Made by a program: the position numbers and the translations under genes. Shown here in pieces: positions 21,774 to 32,879 of a DNA stretch of 64,000 nucleotides (position 1 is its first letter; the number at the start of each line of letters is the position of its first letter). Location: contig OY725492.1 of assembly GCA_963281255.1 (NCBI GenBank), forward strand, positions 1,659,696-1,723,695. The letters run 5' to 3'. Source of the DNA: Aphrocallistes beatrix (Eukaryota > Porifera > Hexactinellida > Sceptrulophora > Aphrocallistidae). The notes beneath the pieces are model-generated. The model was given only the letters and a program-made list of their open reading frames with translations, was not told where the DNA came from and did no database searches.

Positions 21774-22355
21774 GCTCTAAAAGGTAAGTATATTTGCTTT
21801 CAATTAATACTAGCAAATTGTATTTGTTCCATCTGACAATGGTATCCGAATTATTATATTCTGGCAAATCTTAAAAAACATCTCGGAGGATGTCATAGAC
21901 AGCGAATGGGTCCTATCCCCAAGGGGATGATACTTTGAAAATAATTGTTTAAAATTTGTGGGTTATGTTTCACATGCAGGTCGCTTGGCCATAGCAATAT
22001 CAATATCGATAATTATATATGTATTTCAATGAAGTATTTATTTCAGAAAACACAGGGGGGAGCTCCCCGACCTTCGGCGTCTATGATGTTTTCTCGTTTA
22101 TTCTGAAATAGTCATTTTCGTCTAAAGCAAGAAGGAATAATTTGTATTATTGAAAATTGTTCTACAGAGATCTAATCTGCAAAGTAAAAGTTAATTGTAT
22201 CTCACAGCTTTCAATAAATAAGTGCAACATTTTAGTTCAGTTTAAATTCAGAAGAATATCTAGTAATAGTTTACTATGATCATGGCCGGCGCTATCCAAA
22301 CAATATTCTTCATAAGTCATGAAAATTATATCTAAGGCAGTTCTTCGGTCTAAAT

Positions 22356-22451
22356 CAGGGTTGCCGTGGGAATGGGAATCCCCATGGGGATTCCCACAAG
22401 AATTCTATGGGGATGGGTTGGAATGGGAATTTCATTCCCACGGCAACCCTG
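22356..22451. mobile_element. Deleted copy of the GGGAATCCCCAT palindrome MITE
   Basis: The same tips and same host position as 9690-9901 but only 96 bp. The flanks TCTAAAT and GTATAAAT correspond. Confidence 0.8.
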
Positions 22452-22492
22452 GTATAAATGCATTTGTATTCAATACAGCAAAGACCCTAGCG

Positions 22493-22657
22493 CAGTGGTT
22501 CCCAACCTGGGATCCATGGACCCCTTAGTGGTCCACAGAAGATATCAAGGGGTCCACAGGATTCGAAATTTTGTATTACGGTTAATAGGAGGGGGTCCAC
22601 AGAATATAGGAACATTGATATAGGGGGTCCACAGTCAAAAAAGGTTAAAAATCGCTG
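22493..22657. mobile_element. hAT MITE, CAGTGGTTCCCAACC ends
   Basis: The right end in reverse reads CAGCGATTTTTAACC. Flanks CCCTAGCG and CCCTAGCA form an 8-bp duplication. The sister copy at 9641-9662 has the unfilled site (CCCTGGCG in reverse), so the insertion postdates the split of the two hosts. The interior repeats GGGGTCCACAG. Confidence 0.9.
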
Positions 22658-22687
22658 CCCTAGCACAAAAATAGTTGCATCACAGTT

Positions 22688-22826
22688 CAGGGTTGGGGTC
22701 AATTTCAATTATAATTGTGTAATTAGTAATTAATTACAATTACACTAATTGAAGTGTAGTTGTAATTGAAAATTTACTTACCTTGAAATTGATTCGTGAT
22801 TATAATTGAACAAATGTAATTGACCC
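22688..22826. mobile_element. TGTAATTGTAATTA palindrome MITE, second copy
   Basis: CAGGGTTGGGGTCAATT tip, and internal ATTAGTAATTAATTACAATT palindromes. Same host position as 9479-9627. Confidence 0.65.
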
Positions 22827-23649
22827 TATTGTTGTTACCCGACTTTTGAAATTATTAACCATTTAATTAAATTTTGTAGATATTATTACATGTTGACCTC
22901 TTTTCTAGAAATAGACCCTTGGAACATCATTTTGGACTGTTCGTGTGATGTCTGTTTCGAGCTATCAAATCTCATATTTTGAAATATTGAAACGGACGTA
23001 TTCATATTTTCTATTCACAATGTGTACAGAGAGAGCGAGTAGGAGAAAGAAAGAAAAAAAGAAAGAAGAAAAGTATTGTGAAGATCTTTTTTATTGCCAT
23101 TTTAGCCTTTCTATTATGTAATATGATACATGTTGTTCTTAGTAATTCATTAAATATGTTCAAAATAAAACATTAACTGTATTAGAATAGGGAATAATGG
23201 AAAACAGACTAAGGCGAAGTTATTTAATGGCCTAATTGGTTAATATACACATTCTTAGAATTTTAATTTCCCGTCCTCTACCGCATCCCTGGTACATTAG
23301 ATGTTAGGCCTTATATAGAGTAGGCTATGGATCAGCCAAATTTGATTTCCTAAAAATGGTTCGATTATGCTGATATATAACTTCGTACATTATATACGTA
23401 CTAATCGTTTTCATGAATTCTACATCGATTTACTTCAAAATGGTTTGAGCACTGTAGATAATTTGTGGTTGAACTAATTTAAACCAACCACATTACTTTT
23501 ATACATTAACATACTACTTATTTGTATTGTTTTAAAATCAACCACAGTAATTATATATTTATTTACTACCTTGTTGTCAAGTTCTACAAATCACTGTCTT
23601 TTCATATGCACAAATCAAACTAAATCTGAAACACTCCCTACTGCTCATA

Positions 23650-24101
23650 CAGTGGCGGATCCAGGATTTGTCAAAGGGGGGGCAATGAACGTAGTGAGCG
23701 ATTGTATATATAATATAGGGGGTCTAGGGGTAAACCCCCCAAAAAAAAATTTCAATCCTAAACACCCAAACATCCATCTACTGCTATTTTTATCACATCG
23801 GTAACAACAATGTTAGCTCTAATATATAATAAACAAATGTGTGTATCAAAATAAGTTTAATTGAATCAACCAGTAATCCATAAAGGATGGGAATGTTTCT
23901 AGTTCATTTCCTGGGACTAACTAGTAATGAAAGGTTCTAATATACTAGGTAATTAATCCATAGTATATATATAGTGTATACTGCATTGTTCACTACAGTA
24001 TACATAAACAAACCAATAATTTCTAAGATTTTTCGAACACCTATTCCTAGAAAAGGGGGGGGGGAAATTGCCCCCATTGCCCCCACCTAGATCTGCCACT
24101 G
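23650..24101. mobile_element. MITE with CAGTGGCGGATCCAGG ends, 7-bp duplication
   Basis: The right end in reverse is CAGTGGCAGATCTAGG. GCTCATA repeats at 23643-23649 and 24102-24108. Subterminal G-runs and C-runs, AT-rich middle. It splits the THAP-element sequence. Confidence 0.85.
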
Positions 24102-24138
24102 GCTCATACGTAAATTATTATTACTCTTTCGAACGACA

Positions 24139-24668
24139 ATGTCATGTCCAGGCTGCAAGTCTAATTATAGAAGTCAAACATAATCTCCTCTGAAAATCTG
24201 AAACTGAAGAATGGTTTAGAGCAATTCCACGCCCACGAAAGGACTGCAAACACGCAAATGAGAGTAAGTTTCTATAATTATGTTTCATTTACTGATTGTC
24301 AGATTTACACTTCTCCTCACCATTTAGGTATGTATACATCATTTCAAACCAGATGACATCGAGATTTGAGAGAACCATTACCTACAATGACGGGCTTCGC
24401 ACTGTTACAGTTTCCAGAGATAGAATAGCTCTTAATAAACTGCAGTATCCAGTACATTCCTCAACCTTCCTATCTCTGTGAAACCAATTCCAAACTAAGA
24501 GACTATCTTTGGATCACAAAGAACGTTTGCTGATGGAATCTGCCTACTCTTAAAGAGCATAACTGACAACGAAGAAAAGGTAGATAAGTTCTTAGTTAGT
24601 TCATTTCCAGATCTTTCTAAACTAAATTTAATCGACCTACGAAACGGCTGGATAGCTCATGTGTAACA
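24139..24668 (+). pseudogene. THAP-domain remnant, plus-strand sister of 19583-20141
   Basis: MSCPGCKSNYRS starts the zinc finger, followed in other frames by EEWFRAIPRPRKDCKHANE, as in THAP modules, and later KSITDNEEKVDKFLV. Several stops and shifts. Paralogous to the minus-strand relic of the 18061 element. Confidence 0.55.
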
Positions 24669-25185
24669 ACTCTTATTTTTTATTGAGATAGTTATTTCAG
24701 AAACCGGACCTTTCATGACCGATCCATGTCAATTAACGACGAATTATATATCAAAGCATTTGAAAGTAAAAACGTCACAATTCCGACCTCGCGAATTTCT
24801 ATAAATGACACTCGCCAAGTTGAGACCATCCTCAATGAAGTTGATAAGTATTTATCAATATTTCAACTTAATAGCTCTTAAACTGAATGTTCTATTCAAA
24901 ATCATTTAAAATTTGTCATCCATCACCTCGAGAGTGCAATTAATTAAGTTTATTGACTCATCATACCTAGACATAGGTGAAATACATTTTAACAGTGAAT
25001 CTTTGAATATTTTATTCCACTGTTTTCGGCGCCATCGACAGTCCAAGTGATCCCCTACAATTGTATTTCCAACAATTGTTCGTCCAATTCCGTTAGGGTC
25101 TAGCTCCGCGGTTGATATATTTCCAATTATAACTAAAACAATGAGTGATAGCGAGAGTTATTATCTATTTGTTGATGCTCTACTG

Positions 25186-25386
25186 CAGTGGTTCTGAACC
25201 TTTTCAGTCAGTATACCCCTTGGACCTTGGCGCTAAAATGAGGTTTCATGCACCCCTCTAATTTTTGTTTTATTTTGTTTGTTGGTTTGGTTTGGGATGA
25301 ACTGAATGAATATATTGCTTAATTTAAAAAAATTATCGCAGGTACCCCCTGGGGATGCTATGCGTACCCCAGGTTCAGAACCGCTG
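25186..25386. mobile_element. hAT MITE, CAGTGGTTCTGAACC ends
   Basis: The reversed right end is CAGCGGTTCTGAACC. Flanks CTCTACTG and CTTTACAG agree at 6 of 8. Internal GTACCCCxTGG blocks. Confidence 0.8.
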
Positions 25387-25903
25387 CTTTACAGGGTGTT
25401 TCAAAAGTATTGGCCCCTTGAACATTTTAACTTAAATACTACATAAAATACAGGGTGACTATTAAGTTCTGTTACAAGCTTCGTTAGGTATAAAAATTCT
25501 TCTAACGATCTTAGTTATTATGATCCTTATAGATTGTAATTCGAATATTTTCAATGATTTTAAAAGATTTTTCGATTCTAAGACTTAGAAATGTGTTTCG
25601 TCTGGCGAGTTTTGAGAAAAATTAAATGTGTCCTGGCACGCAGCGAAAATCGCGAATCAGGGCTCACTGCTTCTGTAAAAATGTCTTCATAATCGATGTC
25701 TCATGACAATTTAGCACCAGATACCTTTCATTCGCCATAGAAATATTTCATAAACCCACTGAATTGCATTATCAGAAACGAGAAAAAGTTATTCATTCGT
25801 AGTTCAAATTAGGTACATTTTGCAAAATTCCCCAAAATGGCAATTTTTTTCACATCACAAAAAAATCTGATCCAATTGGTCCTCAAAATGCACTGGTCTG
25901 AAC

Positions 25904-26107
25904 CAGGGGTTTATCTAGGTGCTCGGTCGGCACTTATAGGTGCCAGCCTGGTATCGTCTTCGGAGCCAAGGTGCTTGCAGTGTGATTCGATTTTGGTCCC
26001 GGGTTGCTATCACCCCTGGAATTACAAGATAAACCACTGTTTGGGTGCTATATAGCTTTTATCACCTCCAAAAAGTGCCGGATTGGAAAATCCTAGATAA
26101 ACCTATG
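25904..26107. mobile_element. 204-bp hAT-like MITE, exact 8-bp duplication
   Basis: CAGGGGTTTATCTAGG at the left; reversed right end CATAGGTTTATCTAGG. GTCTGAAC is repeated exactly at 25896-25903 and 26108-26115. A truncated copy lies at 11073. Confidence 0.9.
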
Positions 26108-26330
26108 GTCTGAACATCCTATATTTCTACAAATTTAGAGTGTTCGAGGAAAATGTGTGTGCTAATTTTCCGAGAATTTGAAGACTCTGGGAAGATAACT
26201 TGAAAAGCAGTGGGCCCTGATTCACGATTTTCGCTGCGTGGCAGGATACATTTTTTTTTCTTAAAACTCGCCAAACAAAACACATTTCTAAGTCTTAGAA
26301 TCGAAAAATCTTTTAAAATCATTGAAAATA

Positions 26331-26517
26331 CAGTCGACTCCGCTTAATAGGGTCACATCGGTCAGAGGACATTTTGCCCCGATTAAGCGAAAACCCTATT
26401 AACCGAAAATATTTCGTATTAACTTCTATGTGTGAGAACTATTCCGGTCCTGCCCAAAGTGGACCGATTAAGCGGTTTACCCGATTAAACAGTGGCCCTA
26501 TTAAGCGGAGTCGACTG
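26331..26517. mobile_element. 187-bp pogo-like MITE, TA duplication
   Basis: Inverted ends CAGTCGACTCCGCTTAATAG with TA on both sides; internal GATTAAGCG/ACCCTATTAA motifs. Sister copies at 61729-61916 (close) and 43116-43310 (broken). Confidence 0.9.
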
Positions 26518-26649
26518 TATTCGAATTACAATCTCTAAGGATCATAATAACTAAGATCGTTTGAGTATAAGAAATTTTATACCTAACGAAGCTTGTAACA
26601 GAACTTAATAGTCACCTCGTACATGCTGAATTCCATTCACTTTGAATTT

Positions 26650-26770
26650 CATTTGCCAATATAATCACCTTTCAATTCTAGTACTTTCCTAATTCGATTT
26701 GGCATACTACTCACTAAATTATTTAAAAATGATTTCGATATTACTATTTTAGCGGCCCGATTGATAATTT
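26650..26770 (-). pseudogene. Tc1-like transposase C-terminal tail
   Basis: The minus strand reads SKSFLNNLVSSMPNRIRKVL then ELKGDYIGK and a stop, matching the last helix of Tc1-type transposases (compare DNLVSSMPEKV at 40030). Nothing of the catalytic core remains. Confidence 0.6.
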
Positions 26771-26892
26771 TTTGATTTCTTAGTTTGTTTTCGTGGCTCT
26801 ATTAGAAACGGTACCAAGACATTTGAAATACCCTGTATGTACAGATAGTTATCTATACCCGTTACAAATATTATTTCAAACCAAAGTTAATA

Positions 26893-28610
26893 CAGTCGAA
26901 CCTCCGAGATCCGGACCTCCAAGATACGGGCACCCATTTTTCTTCAATTAAAAATGAAATCCCAACTTTATATAATTTTTACCCGGATAACAAGGCTGAC
27001 TTGGGTAATTAATGTCAAACGCATTTCTAACCTGGTAGTCCATGCCAATGTAATTTTTCAAGATGTGGATCTAATGATTGAGAAATTGACGAATTGATAA
27101 TTGGGTATATGTTCTTTCCACGGTGGCCCTATCTCTCCACCTCTTGACGAGTAGCAAGTACTCGATATCAATGTCACCTAAAGACTCCAGCCACTCCAGT
27201 GCAACACCTAAAGCTTCATATGCCTCTGAAGGTGTCACTAAGCTTTGAATTTGTTCATTTTCCGAGTCAGGATCAACTTCTGTTTCAGTTCTCTCGTTTT
27301 GAACATGGGAAACAATTTCTTCATCAGTTATGATTTCATATCCGGGATCAAGATAATCATCATTCAACCAATCTTCTGTTTCTGAAGAACCCAATTCCTG
27401 GGATAGTTCAGAAATTTCAGCTGATTCAGTGTCTGATTCTATATCTCTAGTAGCCATCATATGATCATCTGGTTTGAGTAAGTTATTCCAACCCCGTGAT
27501 AAACAATCAGTGGATGTTTCACTCCATGCTTGTGCTGCCCAATAGACAGCATGTTTTATTGTTAACTCTTTTATTGTGATGTTTTTTCTTCAAGAATGAG
27601 GTGACGCAAAAGTTTTTGTATCTCCTTTTCACTGATTCTATAATGCCTTGATCCATAGGTTGTACGAGTGAGGTCGTGTTGGCAGGTAAAAACATGGTAG
27701 TTACGGTCCTATCTTGAGACTGTAGTTTATCAGCAGAGGGATGTGCTGGGGCATTATCGAGGAGAAGTAGAATTTTACATTCTATACCTATTTCGTGACA
27801 AAATTGTTTCACATGTGCTACAAACTTACGTTGAAACCACTCTAAAAACACCTTGGAATCCATCCATGATTTATGTTGTGTGAAGTAGTGAACAGGAAGA
27901 CTTTCCATGTTCGTGTGCTTGAAACATCGAGGCTTACTACTTTTGTGGATAAATGTCAAAAGGAGACGACAACTTCCAGAGGCATTTGCACATGCAAGTA
28001 TGGTTACCCTAGCCTTCGATTGCTTGAAATTCTTTGGATTTCTTTCATCAACTGAAACTAGCGACCTTGAGGGCAACATTCGCCACCACAAACCAGTTTC
28101 GTCTGCGTTAAAAATTTGATCTTTAGTGTATCCTCTTGTTTCAATTATTTTAAACAGGTCACATTTAAATGGTTGAATAGCTGAGGTATTGGCTGACAGT
28201 GATTCTCCTTGAAGTTGAACTGTACGTATACCATGCCGCCTACAGAACTTGTGTAACCAACCAGAGCTGCCCTTGAATGTTCCAACCTCATGATGGAGGT
28301 AAAGCTGTGGAAATAATTGTAGTGCTTTCTCCTGAAGTAAGGGCCCTGATACTGGTGCACCTTTGGAGCGTTGCTGGAGAAACCATATGTTACATGCCTT
28401 ATCTAAATCTTCAAACTGTATTTTTTCGATAATGCATCGTTTCTTTACTAAAGTCGGATTATCATTTATTGTAATATAGCGCTTAATCTTCTCTGTGTAT
28501 AAAATTATCTCCAGACCATTCATGATTTCATAAAAGGGAAGTAGGTTATTAATTATTTACTTATTATGGGTAGTTACAGCAAATTTACAATTGTATTATA
28601 ATTTTGAAAT
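26893..28610 (-). mobile_element. Tigger/pogo element, transposase 5' end truncated
   Basis: The TA-flanked end CAGTCGAACCTCCGAGATCC is typical of Tigger. The opposite end is not visible: from about 28530 the sequence returns to the host THAP element's right arm. Confidence 0.7.
27071..28523 (-). pseudogene. Tigger/Jerky-type transposase (DDE_1), one frameshift
   Basis: From the ATG at 28523 the frame gives a CENP-B-type DNA-binding region (LDKACNIWFLQQRSKGAPVS, GWLHKFCRRHGIR), then the catalytic domain with IFNADETGLWWRMLP, LLLLDNAPAHP and VQPMDQGIIESVKRRY, i.e. all three acidic residues. The usual first psq-type helix-turn-helix is missing. At an A6 run (27582-27587) one extra base shifts the frame; one frame over, the reading continues with KHAVYWAAQAWSE and then an acidic tail down to 27071. 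So the gene is close to intact and the defect could be a homopolymer error. Confidence 0.85.
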
Positions 28611-28782
28611 CAAAGTAAACTAACTGATCTAACCAATCCCTAGTCCAAGTCCACTAATCAGCACCATTGCCTTAGTCTTTGTGTATAGAATGCCATGATA
28701 AAACAATCTACGTACCTATATAAGCATAAATCACAGTAGCTTGAGGATTTTGTGACCCAGGGATGCGGAGAAAGTCCGAACA

Positions 28783-28975
28783 ATTTTTCACTTTTTGGTG
28801 CGTGATGATGACGTCACTACATAGTGATGAATCATCATTTTTGATGATATTTGTATCATGTGTGAAGAATATTAATATACACATTCTATTAACATTTCAG
28901 CCTCCTATCAATGGCAGAGTTATAGTCGAAACATTGAAATTTCTATTAATAAAAAAGGGGACAATTACGGTTGTT
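28783..28975 (-). mobile_element. Helitron core fragment
   Basis: GTGATGATGACGTCACTACA to GGGGACAATTACG matches the family core; neither end is present. 28935-29040 also shares ~100 bp (TTACTAAAATCCGGGACGGG) with 35220-35290 reversed. Confidence 0.6.
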
Positions 28976-29348
28976 ACTAAAATCCGGGACGGGACAGCGG
29001 CGGGATATTCCAGGTTTTGACTAAAATACGGGACACGTTTTAAATTGCCACAATGGTCCCACATTACACTGAATATTATATTTACAGGTACTGCAGATAC
29101 GGCGTTTGCCCATAGGCATAGCTAGGGTCTTGTCAGGTCCACTGGCAGGCTTGCCATGACCTGGCGTCGAAACGTATTTGGACTGCAACAACAGTAATGT
29201 TACTTTCCAATTGTGCATTTAACTCGCAAGTTATGACTACTTGGGTGTTCAATCATTTTGAAGTGCACTATGGTAGATAGGGCCGCCGATAGAATCGAAA
29301 GGCTCCGGGGCAGCTCGTATCGATGGGCCCTATACAAAATTATAAAAG

Positions 29349-30895
29349 TTATGCGCAGTTTAGTATAATTTTGGTAAATAATAGCAGGGAATGATTGAAA
29401 GTGATGGGTATTAGAGTTAAATTAAGTATATAACAAATACCAGCTAGACATTTAATAATTCTCGATTTCTTACGAGCAAAGGCTTTTATTACATCTCTAA
29501 AATCGATCTCTCTAGCTAGTTCAGACTCAATACTCAATCGAAACTAATCAATCGATCTTGTGACATTGTACTCCCCAGATAATTCTTGATTAGCTTGAGT
29601 TTGCTGAAAGATCTTTCAGCAGATGCCACAGTTGCTGGGATAGTGAGAAAAATTCGAAAAGACACACTGAGATTTGGAACTATATTCTCCAACTTTTAGG
29701 TAAGAATTAGGTTAAGTAATTCAAAAGGATTTAATTTTTTTCTCCAAAGTTACCCGGATTAATGAGCTTTTTCAGATCAACCATTTCAATCCCGAGATCG
29801 TCGCAATTTATGTCTTTCGTGTAAATATCTGCTAAAAAATTGGATTTTTCTATCAGCTCTTCTTCAGTTATGCTCAAATATTTCCACAAGAACGAAAACC
29901 TTGATGATATCTATTTTGCAGCCTCAAATCTATTTTAAAGTCGGCCAATTACACTATCAATTATTACATTGAATACATAGTTATTAAAATGAACTTCTTC
30001 CTCAGTATTTTGTCCAATTTCACTCAGATTTTCTTCATCAAATTTTGATTCATCGAAGAATCGCTTTTTCTTCCTTTGTCTTTCTAACTTAATTTCAATA
30101 CCAAGATTATTTGCTATCTCCTTTGCTTCAGACAATATTCTTTTAAAATCTGAACGTAGATTTTGCAGGTTTTTTATCAGAATTTCAATGTTATTAACTT
30201 CCATATCAACTGTAGCATTCTTGCCTGGATGATTTTGTTACAAGTATCAATAGGCACTAAAATCTTGAACCAGATTGATGACATTATGATGCAACGGAAG
30301 GACGAGACATATTTAATAGCTCCATTCACTTCAGTTCTAGTTTTCGCAGTTAAATTAAGCTCCAAAAGTTATTTAAGTGCCTCTTTAATACCATTTAGGT
30401 TAGCTGCAAAAGGCTTCACACTGCTTATTCTCTCTGACCGCCTAGTCCCAGATTGACTATGTAGGATTTCGTTGTGACAGTGTTTTTGGAGAATTTCTCA
30501 TCTTTTAGGACTGGAACTGAATATAGTATATATAGATTGAATGGTGCCAAATAAAGTAATCGCTTCTAAACAACATTCTGCAGAATCGGTACCGCATAGA
30601 TTCAAAGTGTGACAACCACAAGGTAAACCTTTGTATTTCCCCACCATGTTAGCACCATTATAATATCCCTGTCCTCGGCAATCTGTTAACGGAATTTCAT
30701 TTTCTTTCAAAGTCTTTAAAATCAAACTGGCGACTGCAGATCCGGTTTTTTCACTGCAATCTACAAAAATAAGAAATCTCTCTACTATTTCAATTTGCCC
30801 CTCCCTGATTTGATGTGAGATATCGAATGATGAAAATCGTCTGTTCAACATGAGAAGAATCAGGTGTTGCATCAACCATTATAGGATAATATTTT
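29349..30895 (-). pseudogene. hAT transposase (DUF4371/dimerisation domain), C-terminal two thirds
   Basis: Successive minus-strand frames give KYYPIMVDATPDSSHVEQ, DCRGQGYYNGANMVGKYKGL, CGCHTLNLCGTDSAECC, FSSSPKR, and at the end ATVASAERSFSKLKLIK plus SLSIESELAREIDF, the hAT C-terminal dimerisation motif. Multiple frameshifts and stops are present (for example after RYLTSNQGGAN). Closest in style to ZMYM1-like domesticated hAT proteins; this copy is dead. Confidence 0.8.
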
Positions 30896-30914
30896 GCACT
30901 TGATCTCTCTAGTA

Positions 30915-32299
30915 CAGGGTCAAAGTCACATAGCACTTTTTTAAAACACTACAGTTTTTTACCCATGCATTTATATATTATGTTTTTACACTCAAATTAA
31001 AGATAAATGAATACTCTACAAATTAAACTAAAAACAAAAAATAAAATCATTATTAACCTGGTTACAAAAGATGTTGAAAATGTTTTCCATTTTCGCTTTC
31101 ACACATTTCACTCGTTTTTTCAGATTTTCAAAAACATCACTCAACTGGGCTTCGGTAATTTTGGAAATTTCACGTTTAATCTTCGATTTCAAAGCTCTCA
31201 AATCAGTTGGTTTATCCTCGTATACACGTCCCTTTAACATTCCCCAAAGGAAAAAGTCTGGCGGAGTCAAGTCGGACTACGGGCGGGCCATTTGGGTTTG
31301 AATATCAGTCGGGTGTTAAACACTTCCTCCAGCATTTTCTTTGTCAGATTCGCAGTATGACAGGTGGCCCCGTCTTGCTGGAACCATCCTGTGGCTTTCT
31401 CATCTGAAGTCAGCTTTTTAAAGAACGGTTTAAGCAATTGGTTTCGGTAAATGTCCCCATTGACGATTTCATTGAAGAAAAGAACAATAATCCTTTTTCT
31501 GGACATTGCAACCCAAACGCCCAACTTTTGATCATGAAGTGGCACTTCATGCGTCAAGTTCGGATTATCGTTTGACCAAATGCGATCATTTTGCTTGTTG
31601 ACATAACCAGACAAGTGAAACCACGCTTCATCGCTGAAAAATGTCTTGTCCAATATGCTGTTGCCATTACGTTGAAGAAAACATTTAAACCAGCGGCAAA
31701 AACGTCAATCGATTTCCAGCATCGCCCGGGCGTAATTAGTGAATTTTTTGCACTTTGTACGGATTCTTATTCAATTCGAATCGTAAAATGCGTCTGACGG
31801 ATTCAACAGATAACTTTCGTATACGCACTTGCTGGTGCAAACGTTTCAGAGATTTCCTGGGACTCTTTTCAATGCACTTTTTCACTTTCGCAATCTTTCT
31901 TGGGGTAATCACTTTTTGACGTTCACATCGAGGTGCATCGCTCACACTTCCTGTCGCCTCAAATTTGCTAACCAACTGCTTCAGCACATTCCGGTTCATA
32001 GGTTCCTTGTTGAACCGCTCTCTAAACCCGTCTTGCACACATTTCGAATATCTATCGTTGCTTTTGTAGAAGTGTTTAATCAAGAAAACTTTTTCAGCCA
32101 ATGTGTAAACCATATTTAGTTTGGAAAACTAGAATATCTACAAAAATAACTTTTGAATTTATTATATACGAACAAGGTACACAAATCGGAAGAACATCTT
32201 GTAAGGATCATTTTGATATATCACACATTATCAATAAAGTCGATATTAACAACAACAAAATTATTTCAAAAAGTGCTATGTGACTTTTGGGTGACCCTG
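30915..32299 (-). mobile_element. mariner-type element, TA duplication
   Basis: CAGGGTCAAAGTCACATAGC at the left; reversed right end CAGGGTCACCCAAAAGTCAC, with a small indel, continuing ATAGCACTTTTT in both. TA at 30913-30914 and 32300-32301. It inserted in the middle of the hAT transposase gene. Confidence 0.9.
31028..32113 (-). pseudogene. mariner-family transposase (D,D,~38D), frameshifted
   Basis: The N-terminal helix-turn-helix segment (31736-32113) contains YTLAEKVFLIKHFY, ATGSVSDAPRCERQ and LSVESVRRILRFEL. The catalytic part has FFSDEAWFHLSGYVNKQN, GWFQQDGATCHTA, WPARSP and TPPDFFLWGMLKGRVYE. About 38 residues separate the second and third Asp. Frameshifts occur near 31270 (one base lost after SP) and 31660-31740. 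It belongs to the mariner branch ending in Asp, unlike the copy at 3665. Confidence 0.85.
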
Positions 32300-32301
32300 T
32301 A

Positions 32302-32530
32302 GTATACGTTTTAACACCAGTACTGAACATTAGTCGATTAATTCATTTTGTAAATCTGCTGAAATATAATGAACTTGGAGTCTTTCATTTCTCTGTTGAC
32401 TTTCTTTAACCTTCTTCACATGGTCTTCTAGAATTGGGTCCCAATGGGAAAGAAGTTCAATCAAACCAAGAAAGTTTCCATTTTGAGGACTACCGATGAG
32501 GTGAACCCCTTTCGCCTAAAAACAATATAA
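32302..32530 (-). pseudogene. hAT transposase, N-terminal part of the DUF4371 region
   Basis: Reads HLIGSPQNGNFLGLIELLSH and HYISADLQNELID, the part that precedes PIMVDATPD in intact proteins. Separated from the rest by the mariner at 30915-32299. 32530-32866 is the element's AT-rich and then GC-rich end. Confidence 0.75.
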
Positions 32531-32879
32531 TGTCAATCAAGCGTTCCAAAATTTTATTATATTGCATTTAAATTGAGATAATTATATTGCAATTATGCAA
32601 TATAATTATCACAATATGTTAAGAAAACCATTGATATCATAATTTCAGTTTTAATGATTCTAGATTCTAGTCTTTGCAATTAAATTTTAAATAAAACTAA
32701 CTAAATTTTATTGATACTATCAATTTGAGTTAAATTTGCAATTAGATTCAATGACTTTTATGACAAATTTTAGCCTCTAATTTAAGCTTCCTTCGGGTTT
32801 TGGGCCCCCATCTTGGTATGGATCCCGGGGCAGTGCCCCGGGTGCCCCACCCTCTCGTAGGTCCTGATGGTAGATCACC

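Larger units (their letters stand above)
21276..23329. mobile_element. Nested CATAG element, 7-bp duplication GATCAGC
   Basis: CATAGCCTACTGTATATAAG at the left and CTTATATAGAGTAGGCTATG at the right. GATCAGC repeats at 21269-21275 and 23330-23336. It shares about 1.1 kb with 8597-9995 in the other orientation. Confidence 0.9.
25451..26619. mobile_element. Foldback MITE with ~250-bp arms, TA duplication
   Basis: Arms share AGTTCTGTTACAAGCTTCGT, GATCTTAGTTATTATGATCC and ACGCAGCGAAAATCG in inverted order. Outer ends are CAGGGTGACTATTAAG and, reversed, CGAGGTGACTATTAAG, both next to TA. It hosts the two MITEs below. Confidence 0.8.
25392..26835 (-). mobile_element. Tc1/mariner relic with CAGGGTGTTTCAAA ends
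   Basis: CAGGGTGTTTCAAAAG at the left and TTTGAAATACCCTG at the right, TA on both sides. Most of its interior has been replaced by the foldback at 25451-26619. Confidence 0.65.
21207..28697. mobile_element. 7.5-kb composite THAP-type CATAG element, 7-bp duplication
   Basis: CATAGCATTCTATACACTAA at the left; the right end in reverse reads CATGGCATTCTATACACAAA, with a shared GGCAATGGTGCTGATTA...GACTAGGGATTGGTTAGATCAG. ATAAAAC is duplicated exactly at both sides (21200-21206 and 28698-28704). It is a relative of the 18061-20543 element in reverse orientation, expanded by at least eight later insertions listed separately. Confidence 0.85.
29278..32866 (-). mobile_element. hAT element (ZMYM/DUF4371 type), 8-bp duplication
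   Basis: TAGGGCCGCCGATAGA at the left and reversed right end CAGGACCTACGAGAGG; ATGGTAGA repeats at 29270-29277 and 32867-32874. It encodes one transposase on the minus strand, split by a mariner. Confidence 0.8.
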
